A DNA stretch of 24,735 nt from JAAOYC01 sp036481345 (GTDB lineage Archaea; Nanobdellota; Nanobdellia; Woesearchaeales; WJKL01): NCBI GenBank assembly GCA_036481345.1, contig JAZGHU010000049.1, positions 1 to 24,735 of the forward strand, read 5' to 3'. The notes below the pieces were generated by a model, which made no database searches, was not told where the DNA came from, and worked only from the letters and a program-made list of their open reading frames with translations. Below, piece by piece: positions 8,601 through 14,134 of the stretch. The position numbers and the translations under genes are program-made. Each line of letters opens with the position of its first letter. Within the stretch, counting starts at the first letter, position 1.

Positions 8601-9672
8601 TTCCATTTAACTCAATTTGATCATAAAAATTCCCAATATCAGTGACTTTATTACTAACACTTCCAAATTCCTCCATGATTACTGGCTTGCCAAGAGCAGC
8701 AGCATCTTCAGCATGTTGTTGTATCCATAAATTTACATCAACATCATCAAATTTCCCAGCTTCAGGATAATACCTAAATGTTGCAAAGTCAATATCTTCC
8801 CATGCATGATTATCAATAAATGCCTGCCCTTCATTTCCATGATACCACCAAGACCAAGATGGATTAGATGGCTTATCCTTATACCCTCCGTCTCCGCCTG
8901 GTGTGACTAAATGATAAGGATCTATTGATTTAACATAAGCACTCATCTCGCCAATCCAATTATTTAATGTTGCAGTTGTTGTATCAGATCTGGCCCTAGG
9001 CTCATTAGCAAGCTCCCATGCAAAAATAGTAGGATCATCTTTATATTTAATTCCTGTAACAGTGTTGACTCTATTTAAGAAATAATTAACATAAGTTTTA
9101 TACATGTTTTTAGTGCATGTATCAGAGTAAAAAGCATCATGAACAGCAGAAGGTGTACCAAATGGCCAAGGTTCATCAGCATCACATAAATTAGCATCAG
9201 TCAGTCCGCACCATTTAACATATTGACACATTCCACCAAAATCATCCCAATTATTAACTAGGGGAACAATTAATTTTAATCCCCTGTCAGAAGCTTCTTT
9301 GATTATATTATCAAATTTAATAAAAGTTGATTCTTTAAAAACACCAGGAGAACTTTGAAAACTATAACTTGAAGCATCTGAACAAGTTCCATCGCAAAAG
9401 CCCCATGTTCTAACTACACTTAAATTCAAATTAACAGCGTCATCAAAAACTTCAGTTGTTCTAGAAATGGGCTTGTAGAATAAATAATAATTATTTGCTC
9501 CTGCAAAATAGAATGGTTTGCCGTCAACATAAAACTCTCCATCTTCTACAGCTGCAAAATCAACTAAAGCACCGTAGCTAACTGAACTTAACATTAAAAA
9601 TATTAATAAATATATTATTTTTTTTGAAATCAGAGATTTCAAACTTTTTTCATTTACATTCAAAAATTTCAT
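5671..9672 (-). CDS. Secreted GH5-family mannanase-like enzyme with Cys-rich repeats and CARDB domain
   Basis: This is a 1333-aa modular exported enzyme. Residues 1-34 are a signal peptide (KKIIYLLIFLMLSSVSYG). The GH5 barrel spans about 38-400, most like the beta-mannanase subfamily: GKPFYFAGANNYYL, VVRTWGF, IFAWELANEPRA (acid/base Glu224), VIMEEFGS (nucleophile Glu335) and DTVWLLSDH (Trp364). The segment that usually reads T-x-H-x-Y-P reads TFRYYPE here, so the usual His is Arg300. Residues about 415-680 are beta-rich and may hold carbohydrate-binding modules. Eight repeats of about 67 residues with eight Cys each follow from residue 688, and a CARDB-like domain (LHIVLENKGNVTANNVFWEL, VDLSGLIEEEDETNNEA) closes the protein. 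No C-terminal membrane anchor is seen. The ATG overlaps the preceding stop as ATGA, with GAGGT upstream. Confidence 0.93.
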   Translation of the reverse strand: MKFLNVNEKSLKSLISKKIIYLLIFLMLSSVSYGALVDFAAVEDGEFYVDGKPFYFAGANNYYLFYKPISRTTEVFDDAVNLNLSVVRTWGFCDGTCSDASSYSFQSSPGVFKESTFIKFDNIIKEASDRGLKLIVPLVNNWDDFGGMCQYVKWCGLTDANLCDADEPWPFGTPSAVHDAFYSDTCTKNMYKTYVNYFLNRVNTVTGIKYKDDPTIFAWELANEPRARSDTTTATLNNWIGEMSAYVKSIDPYHLVTPGGDGGYKDKPSNPSWSWWYHGNEGQAFIDNHAWEDIDFATFRYYPEAGKFDDVDVNLWIQQHAEDAAALGKPVIMEEFGSVSNKVTDIGNFYDQIELNGINGDTVWLLSDHYKDGNDGYFISCPEDAACSVISDHATYMKENTIDTNYSISSIPAGLATEYRFYYEDHHFLTIIDDRGTFNIRPHPGEDINGWGSSLYMQPFLPGATLKHSVVEKFVVYEDGIEVQVSGNVSRYSASKYGGWDANLKFDYDPILKEINGIGGYNVSLAGTLSGSTGDLNLLKLASNYLNDVPLLTGSTGDTGDMHFADVVGFSSFTWDPVAQPAHFPYEKADDLSIDVSGEFNIVDTAAQGYAAIDPAYKPSLKIELNSKNSGIPMIFGGIYDLAKSTYFWEDNIGITPLILTESTDTDFSFDISFFSKALAGDGINTSCFTDSECGTDGYIGSESCNVDDVWQDYRSYSCSNAGTASASCSNSDDYQLKETCTDTCSAGSCVDIVCSSNAECGTDGYVGADYCSADDVLGDWKAYYCGNPGTPSSYCYNIETPTLKETCTDTCSNGSCVTIECYNETECGTPGWIGSPSCKDVYTVGQNYRTWGCLDPGTPSSICVTYDIYQPKESCTHGICGSGACHYVECFADFECGNNSWIGNTSCNGDDVWQDYRSYTCSNPATPPASCGYSDDYVLKETCTDTCSGGSCVDVECYSDSECGTDAWLNNEYCSGNEIWDTYRTNTCSNPGTASASCSYSDVDQSKQTCGDLCENATCVGVECYNDAECGTDSWIGSESCNVDDVWQDYREYSCLNPGTASASCSSSDVYQEKEVCSDTCSSGSCITVACYSDSECGTDSYVGSESCNVDDVWQDYRSYTCSDAGTALASCGYSDDYQEKEICVDTCSAGICVGIVCYSDSDCGTDSWISSPSCNTDDVWQDYRSYTCSDAGTALANCSSSDDYQEKEICADTCSGGSCISVDYPDLNVKSADVLSSNLGVNKFIGLHIVLENKGNVTANNVFWELDTDSSQVNPNYGPTTIEPGKTIDIYPVVKYSAAGDYNLIFYVDLSGLIEEEDETNNEAGIPLTIG
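5998..7611 (-). repeat. Eight tandem ~201-bp repeats encoding Cys-rich modules
   Basis: Within the GH5 gene, eight in-frame units of about 201 bp (one is about 207 bp) recur at both DNA and protein level. The consensus is C-Y-S-D-S-E-C-G-T-D, then a GSESCN-like turn, D-D-V-W-Q-D-Y-R-S-Y-x-C, G-T-A-S-A-S-C, K-E-x-C, D-T-C and G-S-C. Each unit keeps eight Cys, which suggests four disulfides per module and a rigid extracellular stalk. DNA identity is highest among the units ending the array (about 6005-6600) and the first unit (about 7410-7611), with the middle units more divergent. This fits expansion by unequal recombination. Confidence 0.93.
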
Positions 9673-10106
9673 TTTACCAACCTCACAATTTTTTCTAAAT
9701 TAGTTTGTACATCATTATCTCTCCATAGAACATGATTAACTCCATTTTCTTTTAGTCTTTCATCACTAAAGACATCTTTCCCTTCAGTATAAGCAATAAT
9801 CTTCATTAAAGGAAATTCTTCATGAATTAATTTGATCTTATAGAGGTCATCATCATAATCTGCAGGACCTTCTATAGATAAATTACAATATGGAATGTGT
9901 GTGATGAGAATACTATACTCTCCTTTCTCATAACAGTCAATTATTATTTTTTTAGCATTCAAATTTGGATATATCACTACTTCTCCTATCTGCTGCAGTG
10001 ATTCAATTATCTCAAGATTATGTTGTAATCTTTTTCTTTGTGAAGGACTATCTTTCCTGATATAATTCCCAGGCAGATATTTATCACAAAAAGCAATCCT
10101 TTTCAT
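9669..10106 (-). CDS. Small receiver-like (Rossmann-type) protein, paralogue of upstream gene
   Basis: I start this 145-aa protein at the ATG at 10104-10106, which overlaps the preceding TGA as ATGA and has GGTGG just upstream. A GTG nine bases further up is possible and would add MGG. The pattern is MKRIAFCD, then a helix, GEVVIYPNL, YSILITHIPY, EEFPLMKIIAYTEG, GVNHVLWRDND and a C-terminal helix. This alternation of strands and helices resembles a response-regulator receiver or a similar flavodoxin-like fold. I cannot identify a clear phospho-acceptor Asp at the end of the third strand, where THIPY stands instead. It shares this layout and the IPY motif with the 158-aa neighbour. A role in signalling or regulation of the operon is inferred only. 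Confidence 0.8.
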   Translation of the reverse strand: MKRIAFCDKYLPGNYIRKDSPSQRKRLQHNLEIIESLQQIGEVVIYPNLNAKKIIIDCYEKGEYSILITHIPYCNLSIEGPADYDDDLYKIKLIHEEFPLMKIIAYTEGKDVFSDERLKENGVNHVLWRDNDVQTNLEKIVRLVK

Positions 10107-10579
10107 GCCACCCACCCCACAATTTGATCTAAATTTTTATTTCTAGCAGGGTAATTTGAAGTGTCGATAATATGAGAAATATAACTATATCCTCTTGCTT
10201 CTTCACAAATTTCAAATGATTTTGCAAGCAGAATAACTTTTGTATCTGGGAAATCTTCCTGCATATGCAAGAGAAGATTCAAGTCATCACAAGCAGCATG
10301 ACGCTTTGCTTTATACATTTCAGGCAAATAATCTCCATCCCACCCACTATATCTATAAGGTATATTTGCAATAAAATAATCAAATGGTTTTTTTGTATCT
10401 TCAACATTTGTTTTTATGTGCCTCACTGTAAGAGCCCCAAATTTATGATAAATTTCAACCTCAGCAATTTCCTTTAATCTCTCTATTAACTTTTTCTCAC
10501 ATTCTATATCATGTTCATCATAATCAGCAATGATAAGAGGATATTCAAGAAAACTATGGATAATCCCTATCTTTTTCAT
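10103..10579 (-). CDS. Small receiver-like (Rossmann-type) protein
   Basis: I start this 158-aa protein at the ATG at 10577-10579, which forms an ATGA overlap with the stop of the Lrp-like gene. An upstream TTG would add three residues but is less likely. Visible elements are MKKIGIIHS, a helix ending EIAEVEIYHKFG, FDYFIANIPYRYSGW, MQEDFPDTKVILLAKS and SYISHIIDTSN, then a helix. The arrangement matches the downstream 145-aa protein: both have EV.IY, an I..IPY strand, an acidic loop, a helix, EDFP or EEFP, and a K-V/I-I strand. They are probably tandem duplicates that have diverged strongly. The fold looks receiver-like, but the usual receiver phosphorylation site is not evident. No membrane segment is seen. 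Confidence 0.8.
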   Translation of the reverse strand: MKKIGIIHSFLEYPLIIADYDEHDIECEKKLIERLKEIAEVEIYHKFGALTVRHIKTNVEDTKKPFDYFIANIPYRYSGWDGDYLPEMYKAKRHAACDDLNLLLHMQEDFPDTKVILLAKSFEICEEARGYSYISHIIDTSNYPARNKNLDQIVGWVA

Positions 10580-11007
10580 GGAACCCAAGCCTCCATTTTT
10601 TCAACTTTTAATATTTGAAACATTATCACTTCTAAAGAAAAATCCTTTTTAACATCATCAATCCAAAACTTTAATTCAATAATATCCCTGCATATAACGT
10701 CAATTAAAAAATCAAAACCAGAATTAATATGGTATACAGAGTTTACACAATTTTGTTCTTTCAAAAATTTTAAAAAGTCTCTTTTTCTTTCAGAACTAAC
10801 CTTAACAGCAATTTTTGCATTGGCATTATAACCAATTTTCTTATAATCCAGCAAAGAACTTCTTTTGATAACATACTTCTTTTCAATCCTCTTGATCGCA
10901 TCATTTACAGTTGAGATAGGAAGATTCAATTCTCTTGCAATCTCTGAAATATTCAATCTTTTTCCTTTTCTAAGATGTTTAATAATCTCTTTCTCTTTTG
11001 GTTTCAT
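10576..11007 (-). CDS. Lrp/AsnC-family-like transcriptional regulator
   Basis: This 143-aa protein has an N-terminal winged helix-turn-helix at about residues 5-50 (IIKHLRK, NISEIARELNLPISTVNDAI, IEKKYVIKRSSLLD). A ligand-sensing alpha/beta half follows at about 65-140 (AKIAVKVSSERK, CVNSVYHINSGFDFLIDVIC, FSLEVIMFQILKVEK). This is the layout of Lrp/AsnC regulators, which bind amino acids or similar small molecules and act as dimers or octamers on DNA. The length is typical for the family. GGTGG sits four bases before the ATG, which also overlaps the preceding stop as ATGA. Being co-transcribed with the glycosidases, it may regulate this operon, but no target site is proven. Confidence 0.88.
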   Translation of the reverse strand: MKPKEKEIIKHLRKGKRLNISEIARELNLPISTVNDAIKRIEKKYVIKRSSLLDYKKIGYNANAKIAVKVSSERKRDFLKFLKEQNCVNSVYHINSGFDFLIDVICRDIIELKFWIDDVKKDFSLEVIMFQILKVEKMEAWVP

Positions 11008-11549
11008 AATTCCACCTCTAGAAATCTAAATGCTCTTCTTAATTTTGAATAACCAAGACATTCTGCAACTTTATTTGCAAATAATTTTGGAAGATCTTTC
11101 ATCCCATATAATTTTTTAAGGTCTGTTCTCGCTTTTTCAGGATTATACTCTGCACCCTTTTCTATTAGAAGAGGTCCATCTCTTTTTATGGTCATTTCCC
11201 ATTCAAGTTGCCCTCCCAAGTTGCCCACCCATTGATGGAAATATATATTTACCTCAGTATCACTTTTTCCTAAAACTCTTGCTGCCCTATAGCTTGTACT
11301 GCACCACCTACTATGAGTCATAATATCAATTAATTGTTGTTTTGTTTTATCTCTAACTTCTTGATCTTCTATTGTATCTGTAAATGTTTCTTCCCATTCA
11401 CAATATGACATAGGATGACCAGAATTACTATGTGGGTGGGGTTCCATCCCTCCTTTTATTTCTGTATATTCAAAAGTTTTGGTAGCTTTCAAACCTTTTT
11501 TTAATTCTTTGATTTCTTCCAACTTTTGTTCAAGATTCTTATTTTTCAT
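11004..11549 (-). CDS. Hypothetical protein
   Basis: I choose the ATG at 11547-11549 (MKNKNLEQKLEEIKE, 181 aa). It lies one base after the stop of the LRR gene. The frame stays open 25 codons further up to an ATG at 11622-11624, but that would overlap the LRR gene by 74 bases, unlike any other junction in this train. The protein starts with a short Lys/Glu coiled segment, followed by a His-containing motif HPHSNSGHPMSYCEWEE (about residues 38-54). It then has a helical part and a Trp-rich stretch, IYFHQWVGNLGGQLEWEM. I do not recognise it. The clustered His, Cys and Glu could bind a metal, which is only a possibility. No signal peptide or membrane segment is present. Confidence 0.75.
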   Translation of the reverse strand: MKNKNLEQKLEEIKELKKGLKATKTFEYTEIKGGMEPHPHSNSGHPMSYCEWEETFTDTIEDQEVRDKTKQQLIDIMTHSRWCSTSYRAARVLGKSDTEVNIYFHQWVGNLGGQLEWEMTIKRDGPLLIEKGAEYNPEKARTDLKKLYGMKDLPKLFANKVAECLGYSKLRRAFRFLEVEL

Positions 11550-11550
11550 T

Positions 11551-12039
11551 TTATATCCAATATATCCTCTTAATGTTCTTATGCCCTGAAAGCTCACTGG
11601 CAATATCCTCAATATTTCTTTCATGTCTAATAGGATTATTCCCTAAGTACAGTGTCTCAAGATTAGGACAATTCCATTTTAAACCATGGATAGCGTTAAG
11701 ATTACCATACAATATACACATCTCTCTCAGTTCTGTCAGATACTGCATTTCCTCAGGAACCGAATCAAAATCACAATTATAGAATCCTGCTCCAACTATG
11801 TGACTATCCTTTATATCTAATCCTATCAAACTACCCGGGTCCTTATGATCTACTTTTCCTTCTTCTAAATTAAATTTTGAAAAATCAACAATATATAATG
11901 GCAAATCAAGTTCAGAGTATTCAGGGACTTGAATAATAATCTTTTTGCAGGATTTTGAAACTATTGCAGATAAAGCAATTTGTTCAGGCTCATGCAATGT
12001 TTCTATTTTCTTTTCAATTCCATTAATTACTTGTATCAT
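11551..12039 (-). CDS. Leucine-rich-repeat protein
   Basis: This 162-aa protein has two or three leucine-rich-repeat units in its C-terminal half: MQYLTELREMCILYGNLNAI, then NCPNLETLYLGNNPI, then GHKNIKRIYWI. The N-terminal half (SKSCKKIIIQVPEYSELDL) is beta-rich and could hold degenerate units. LRRs form curved binding surfaces for other proteins. There is no signal peptide, so it is probably intracellular. Its ATG overlaps the GAPDH stop as ATGA, with GGTTGGTAA just upstream, which places it second in the train. The binding partner is unknown. Confidence 0.82.
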   Translation of the reverse strand: MIQVINGIEKKIETLHEPEQIALSAIVSKSCKKIIIQVPEYSELDLPLYIVDFSKFNLEEGKVDHKDPGSLIGLDIKDSHIVGAGFYNCDFDSVPEEMQYLTELREMCILYGNLNAIHGLKWNCPNLETLYLGNNPIRHERNIEDIASELSGHKNIKRIYWI

Positions 12040-13061
12040 TTACCAACCCCTGCTATATATTGAGTTAACAAAGCCAGATCTTTTGCAGGTCCTCTTTCAT
12101 TGTCATAGCCAGATACAATTCCAACTAATGCAAATGTATGTGCAGGATTCAATGCAATTGATTTTGTCTTGGATAATGCAATAACAGAAGAGGATATATT
12201 GCCGATTATATCAGCAGAAGCAATTTCTTTTCCATCAAAGACTTGAATTCGATTACAATAATCAGGATTTTCAGCAGCACTTTCAAAAATACCATTAAGA
12301 TATTCAACAGACAAATTATCTGCTTCTGCAACAAGATATATATTTGCAAAACTACCATCTCTAGTTGGGACCCTCATTGCAAATCCATCCATTTTTCCTT
12401 CTAATGAAGGGATTACTTTTCCAGTTGCAATTGCAGCTCCTGTTTTTGCAGAGATTATATTGTCTAGTACACCATACTCACTCATAAAATCTAGGGGCTT
12501 AGATGTATTTGTAGCTGCATGAGTTGTATCCATTAATACACCATAGATATCAATATCAGCATCCATCAAAACTTTAATTGGCATTGCTAAAGCTTTTGTT
12601 GTGCAGGATGCATTTGATGTTACTCTATCTCCTTTTTCATAATCAGTATGATTAATACCCATAACAAGCATCTTTATATCTCCTTTTCCAGGAGCAGAAA
12701 TAACAACATCTTCTAACTTTGGACTTTTATTAAAATGCTTTTCAGCATCTTCTTTTTGGATAAATCTTCCAGTACATTCAGCTACAGCATAAACATCTTT
12801 TCCCCATTCAATATTGGCAGGGTCTGCTTCATGATACACTCTTACTTTATGACCATTTATCATAAGATTCTCATCATTAACTTTAGCTACACCCCATTCT
12901 AATTTTCCATGAACTCCATCTACGTGATGTAATGCTTTAACAATAGCATCTGTTGAAGCTAGATCATTAACAGCTCCAATAACTTCACCTAATTTAACCA
13001 GCTCGTAAGCAGTAAACTTTCCAATCCTTCCGGCAATTCCGTTTATTCCTATAGTCTTCAT
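12036..13061 (-). CDS. gap: Glyceraldehyde-3-phosphate dehydrogenase, class I (bacterial/eukaryotic type)
   Basis: This 341-aa enzyme oxidises glyceraldehyde 3-phosphate with phosphate and NAD(P) in glycolysis, or runs the reverse in gluconeogenesis. The Rossmann motif is GINGIAGRIGK, one residue longer than the usual GINGFGRIGR. Asp33 (AVNDLAS) favours NAD. The catalytic Cys153 lies in SNASCTTKALAMP and His181 in DTTHAATNTSKP. TGAAIATGKVIPSLEGK and FAMRVPTRDGSFANI are class I signatures. The usual class I DLRRARAA segment between His181 and TGAA is not present, so this is a divergent member. Most archaea use class II GAPDH, so transfer from bacteria is plausible but inferred. A GGAGGGTG ribosome site lies seven bases before the ATG, and this gene heads the minus-strand train. 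Confidence 0.95.
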   Translation of the reverse strand: MKTIGINGIAGRIGKFTAYELVKLGEVIGAVNDLASTDAIVKALHHVDGVHGKLEWGVAKVNDENLMINGHKVRVYHEADPANIEWGKDVYAVAECTGRFIQKEDAEKHFNKSPKLEDVVISAPGKGDIKMLVMGINHTDYEKGDRVTSNASCTTKALAMPIKVLMDADIDIYGVLMDTTHAATNTSKPLDFMSEYGVLDNIISAKTGAAIATGKVIPSLEGKMDGFAMRVPTRDGSFANIYLVAEADNLSVEYLNGIFESAAENPDYCNRIQVFDGKEIASADIIGNISSSVIALSKTKSIALNPAHTFALVGIVSGYDNERGPAKDLALLTQYIAGVGK

Positions 13062-13068
13062 TTAGCAA

Positions 13069-13076
13069 CACCCTCC
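13069..13076 (-). promoter_or_regulatory. Strong Shine-Dalgarno site of GAPDH gene
   Basis: GGAGGGTG on the minus strand closely matches the archaeal anti-Shine-Dalgarno sequence and sits seven bases before the GAPDH ATG, which fixes that start. Confidence 0.8.
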
Positions 13077-13106
13077 GTTAATCTTACAGTCTATTACGTG
13101 AAATTA

Positions 13107-13118
13107 ACATATATATCT
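13107..13118 (-). promoter_or_regulatory. Putative TATA box for the GAPDH-mannanase gene train
   Basis: An ATATATAT core is centred about 52 bases before the GAPDH ATG. Archaeal transcription starts about 25 bases below a TATA box, which would give a leader of roughly 26 bases holding the ribosome site. No other clear promoter is seen within the train. Confidence 0.5.
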
Positions 13119-13120
13119 TC

Positions 13121-13148
13121 GCGATATAATTGATATATTGATATATCA
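13121..13148. promoter_or_regulatory. GATATA repeats and palindrome, candidate operator
   Basis: The hexamer GATATA occurs at 13123, 13132 and 13140, and 13139-13148 is a perfect 10-base palindrome (TGATATATCA). TTGATATAT is repeated at 13130-13138 and 13138-13146. The block lies between the two divergent TATA boxes, where a regulator could affect both. The region is AT-rich, so chance is possible. Confidence 0.4.
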
Positions 13149-13159
13149 TTTACATAAGA

Positions 13160-13167
13160 TTTAAATA
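13160..13167 (+). promoter_or_regulatory. Putative TATA box for the AbrB-PhoU gene
   Basis: TTTAAATA is centred about 26 bases before the ATG at 13190. At the usual archaeal spacing, transcription would start at or next to the start codon, giving a leaderless mRNA. No Shine-Dalgarno sequence precedes this ATG, which agrees. Confidence 0.6.
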
Positions 13168-13189
13168 CTTCAAACATATACAATTCACT

Positions 13190-14134
13190 ATGAAGAGGAA
13201 AGTTATCAAGCAAGGAAATGGAACACTAACAATCACTCTTCCTAAAGAATGGACTAAAAAATCCAATTTAAAGGGGGGAGATGAAATAGATGTTATAGAA
13301 AAAGACAAATCTTTAGTTGTTGGAGGACATAAAGATGATTCTGTAAAAGAGATAAAAATTGATGTTTCTAATCTTGACAGAACAACACTTCAAATTCTTA
13401 TTCAAAGCATATATAGATATGGTTATGATCTGATTGAAGTGATAAGTCACAATCCTATGATCGCTCATCACAGATTAGGAAAAAAAGTCAGCACTTCTTC
13501 TGTAATCTATGATTCAACAAACAGGTTGGTTGGAGCTGAAGTAATAAGCGCATCTTCAAAAAGATATGTAATCAAAAGAATTGCTGAAGAATCAATTAAT
13601 GACTTTCCTACAATCTTAAGAAGAATTTTTAGATTACTTAACGAAATGATAGATTCTTTTATTCAAAGTGTTAAAACAAATGACAATGAAATGATCAAAT
13701 CTATAGAATTCCAACATATAAATCTTAAAAAATTTATAAACTTCTGCCTGAGATTGTTGAATAGATATGGTTATGAAGATTCAAGAAAAACCTGCTTTTA
13801 TTTTAATATAATTTCATTATTAAGTAAAGTAGAAGATATTATCAAGAATAATAGCAGATATACATTAAAACACAAGATAAAGATTCAGAAAAAGAAAACA
13901 TTTGAATTATTAGAAGACATAAAAGATCATATTAGAATGTTTTATGAATTATTCTTTAATTATAAGCTTGAAAAAATAGCTGAATTGAATAAACAAAGAG
14001 ATATTTTCAGAGAAAAATTATTCAAATATACTAAAGACATGTCAAAAGAAGAAAACTTAGTAATTGGAGGATTATCTCAGATTGTTGAACTTATTCTTGA
14101 CATGACTGAAACAAGGATGGCTTTGGAAAGCTAA
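13190..14134 (+). CDS. AbrB-PhoU fusion regulator (PhoU-like)
   Basis: This 314-aa protein has an N-terminal SpoVT/AbrB swapped-hairpin DNA-binding domain at about residues 1-46 (KRKVIKQGNGTLTITLPKEW, LKGGDEIDVIEKDKSLVV). A long helical part follows that resembles PhoU: DFPTILRRIFRLLNEMIDSF at about 143-162 and FNIISLLSKVEDIIKNNSRY at about 205-224. This fusion is common in archaea, where it is annotated as a phosphate uptake regulator. PhoU proteins bind metal clusters and tune phosphate transport and signalling. No phosphate transporter genes are in the window, so the target is unknown. Its 3' end overlaps the convergent minus-strand sensor gene by 44 bases. Confidence 0.88.
   Translation: MKRKVIKQGNGTLTITLPKEWTKKSNLKGGDEIDVIEKDKSLVVGGHKDDSVKEIKIDVSNLDRTTLQILIQSIYRYGYDLIEVISHNPMIAHHRLGKKVSTSSVIYDSTNRLVGAEVISASSKRYVIKRIAEESINDFPTILRRIFRLLNEMIDSFIQSVKTNDNEMIKSIEFQHINLKKFINFCLRLLNRYGYEDSRKTCFYFNIISLLSKVEDIIKNNSRYTLKHKIKIQKKKTFELLEDIKDHIRMFYELFFNYKLEKIAELNKQRDIFREKLFKYTKDMSKEENLVIGGLSQIVELILDMTETRMALES

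Noticed and set aside
11550..11624. Longer start for the 181-aa protein at 11624.
   Set aside because: It would overlap the LRR gene by 74 bases, while the ATG at 11549 gives the 1-base spacing seen elsewhere in the train.
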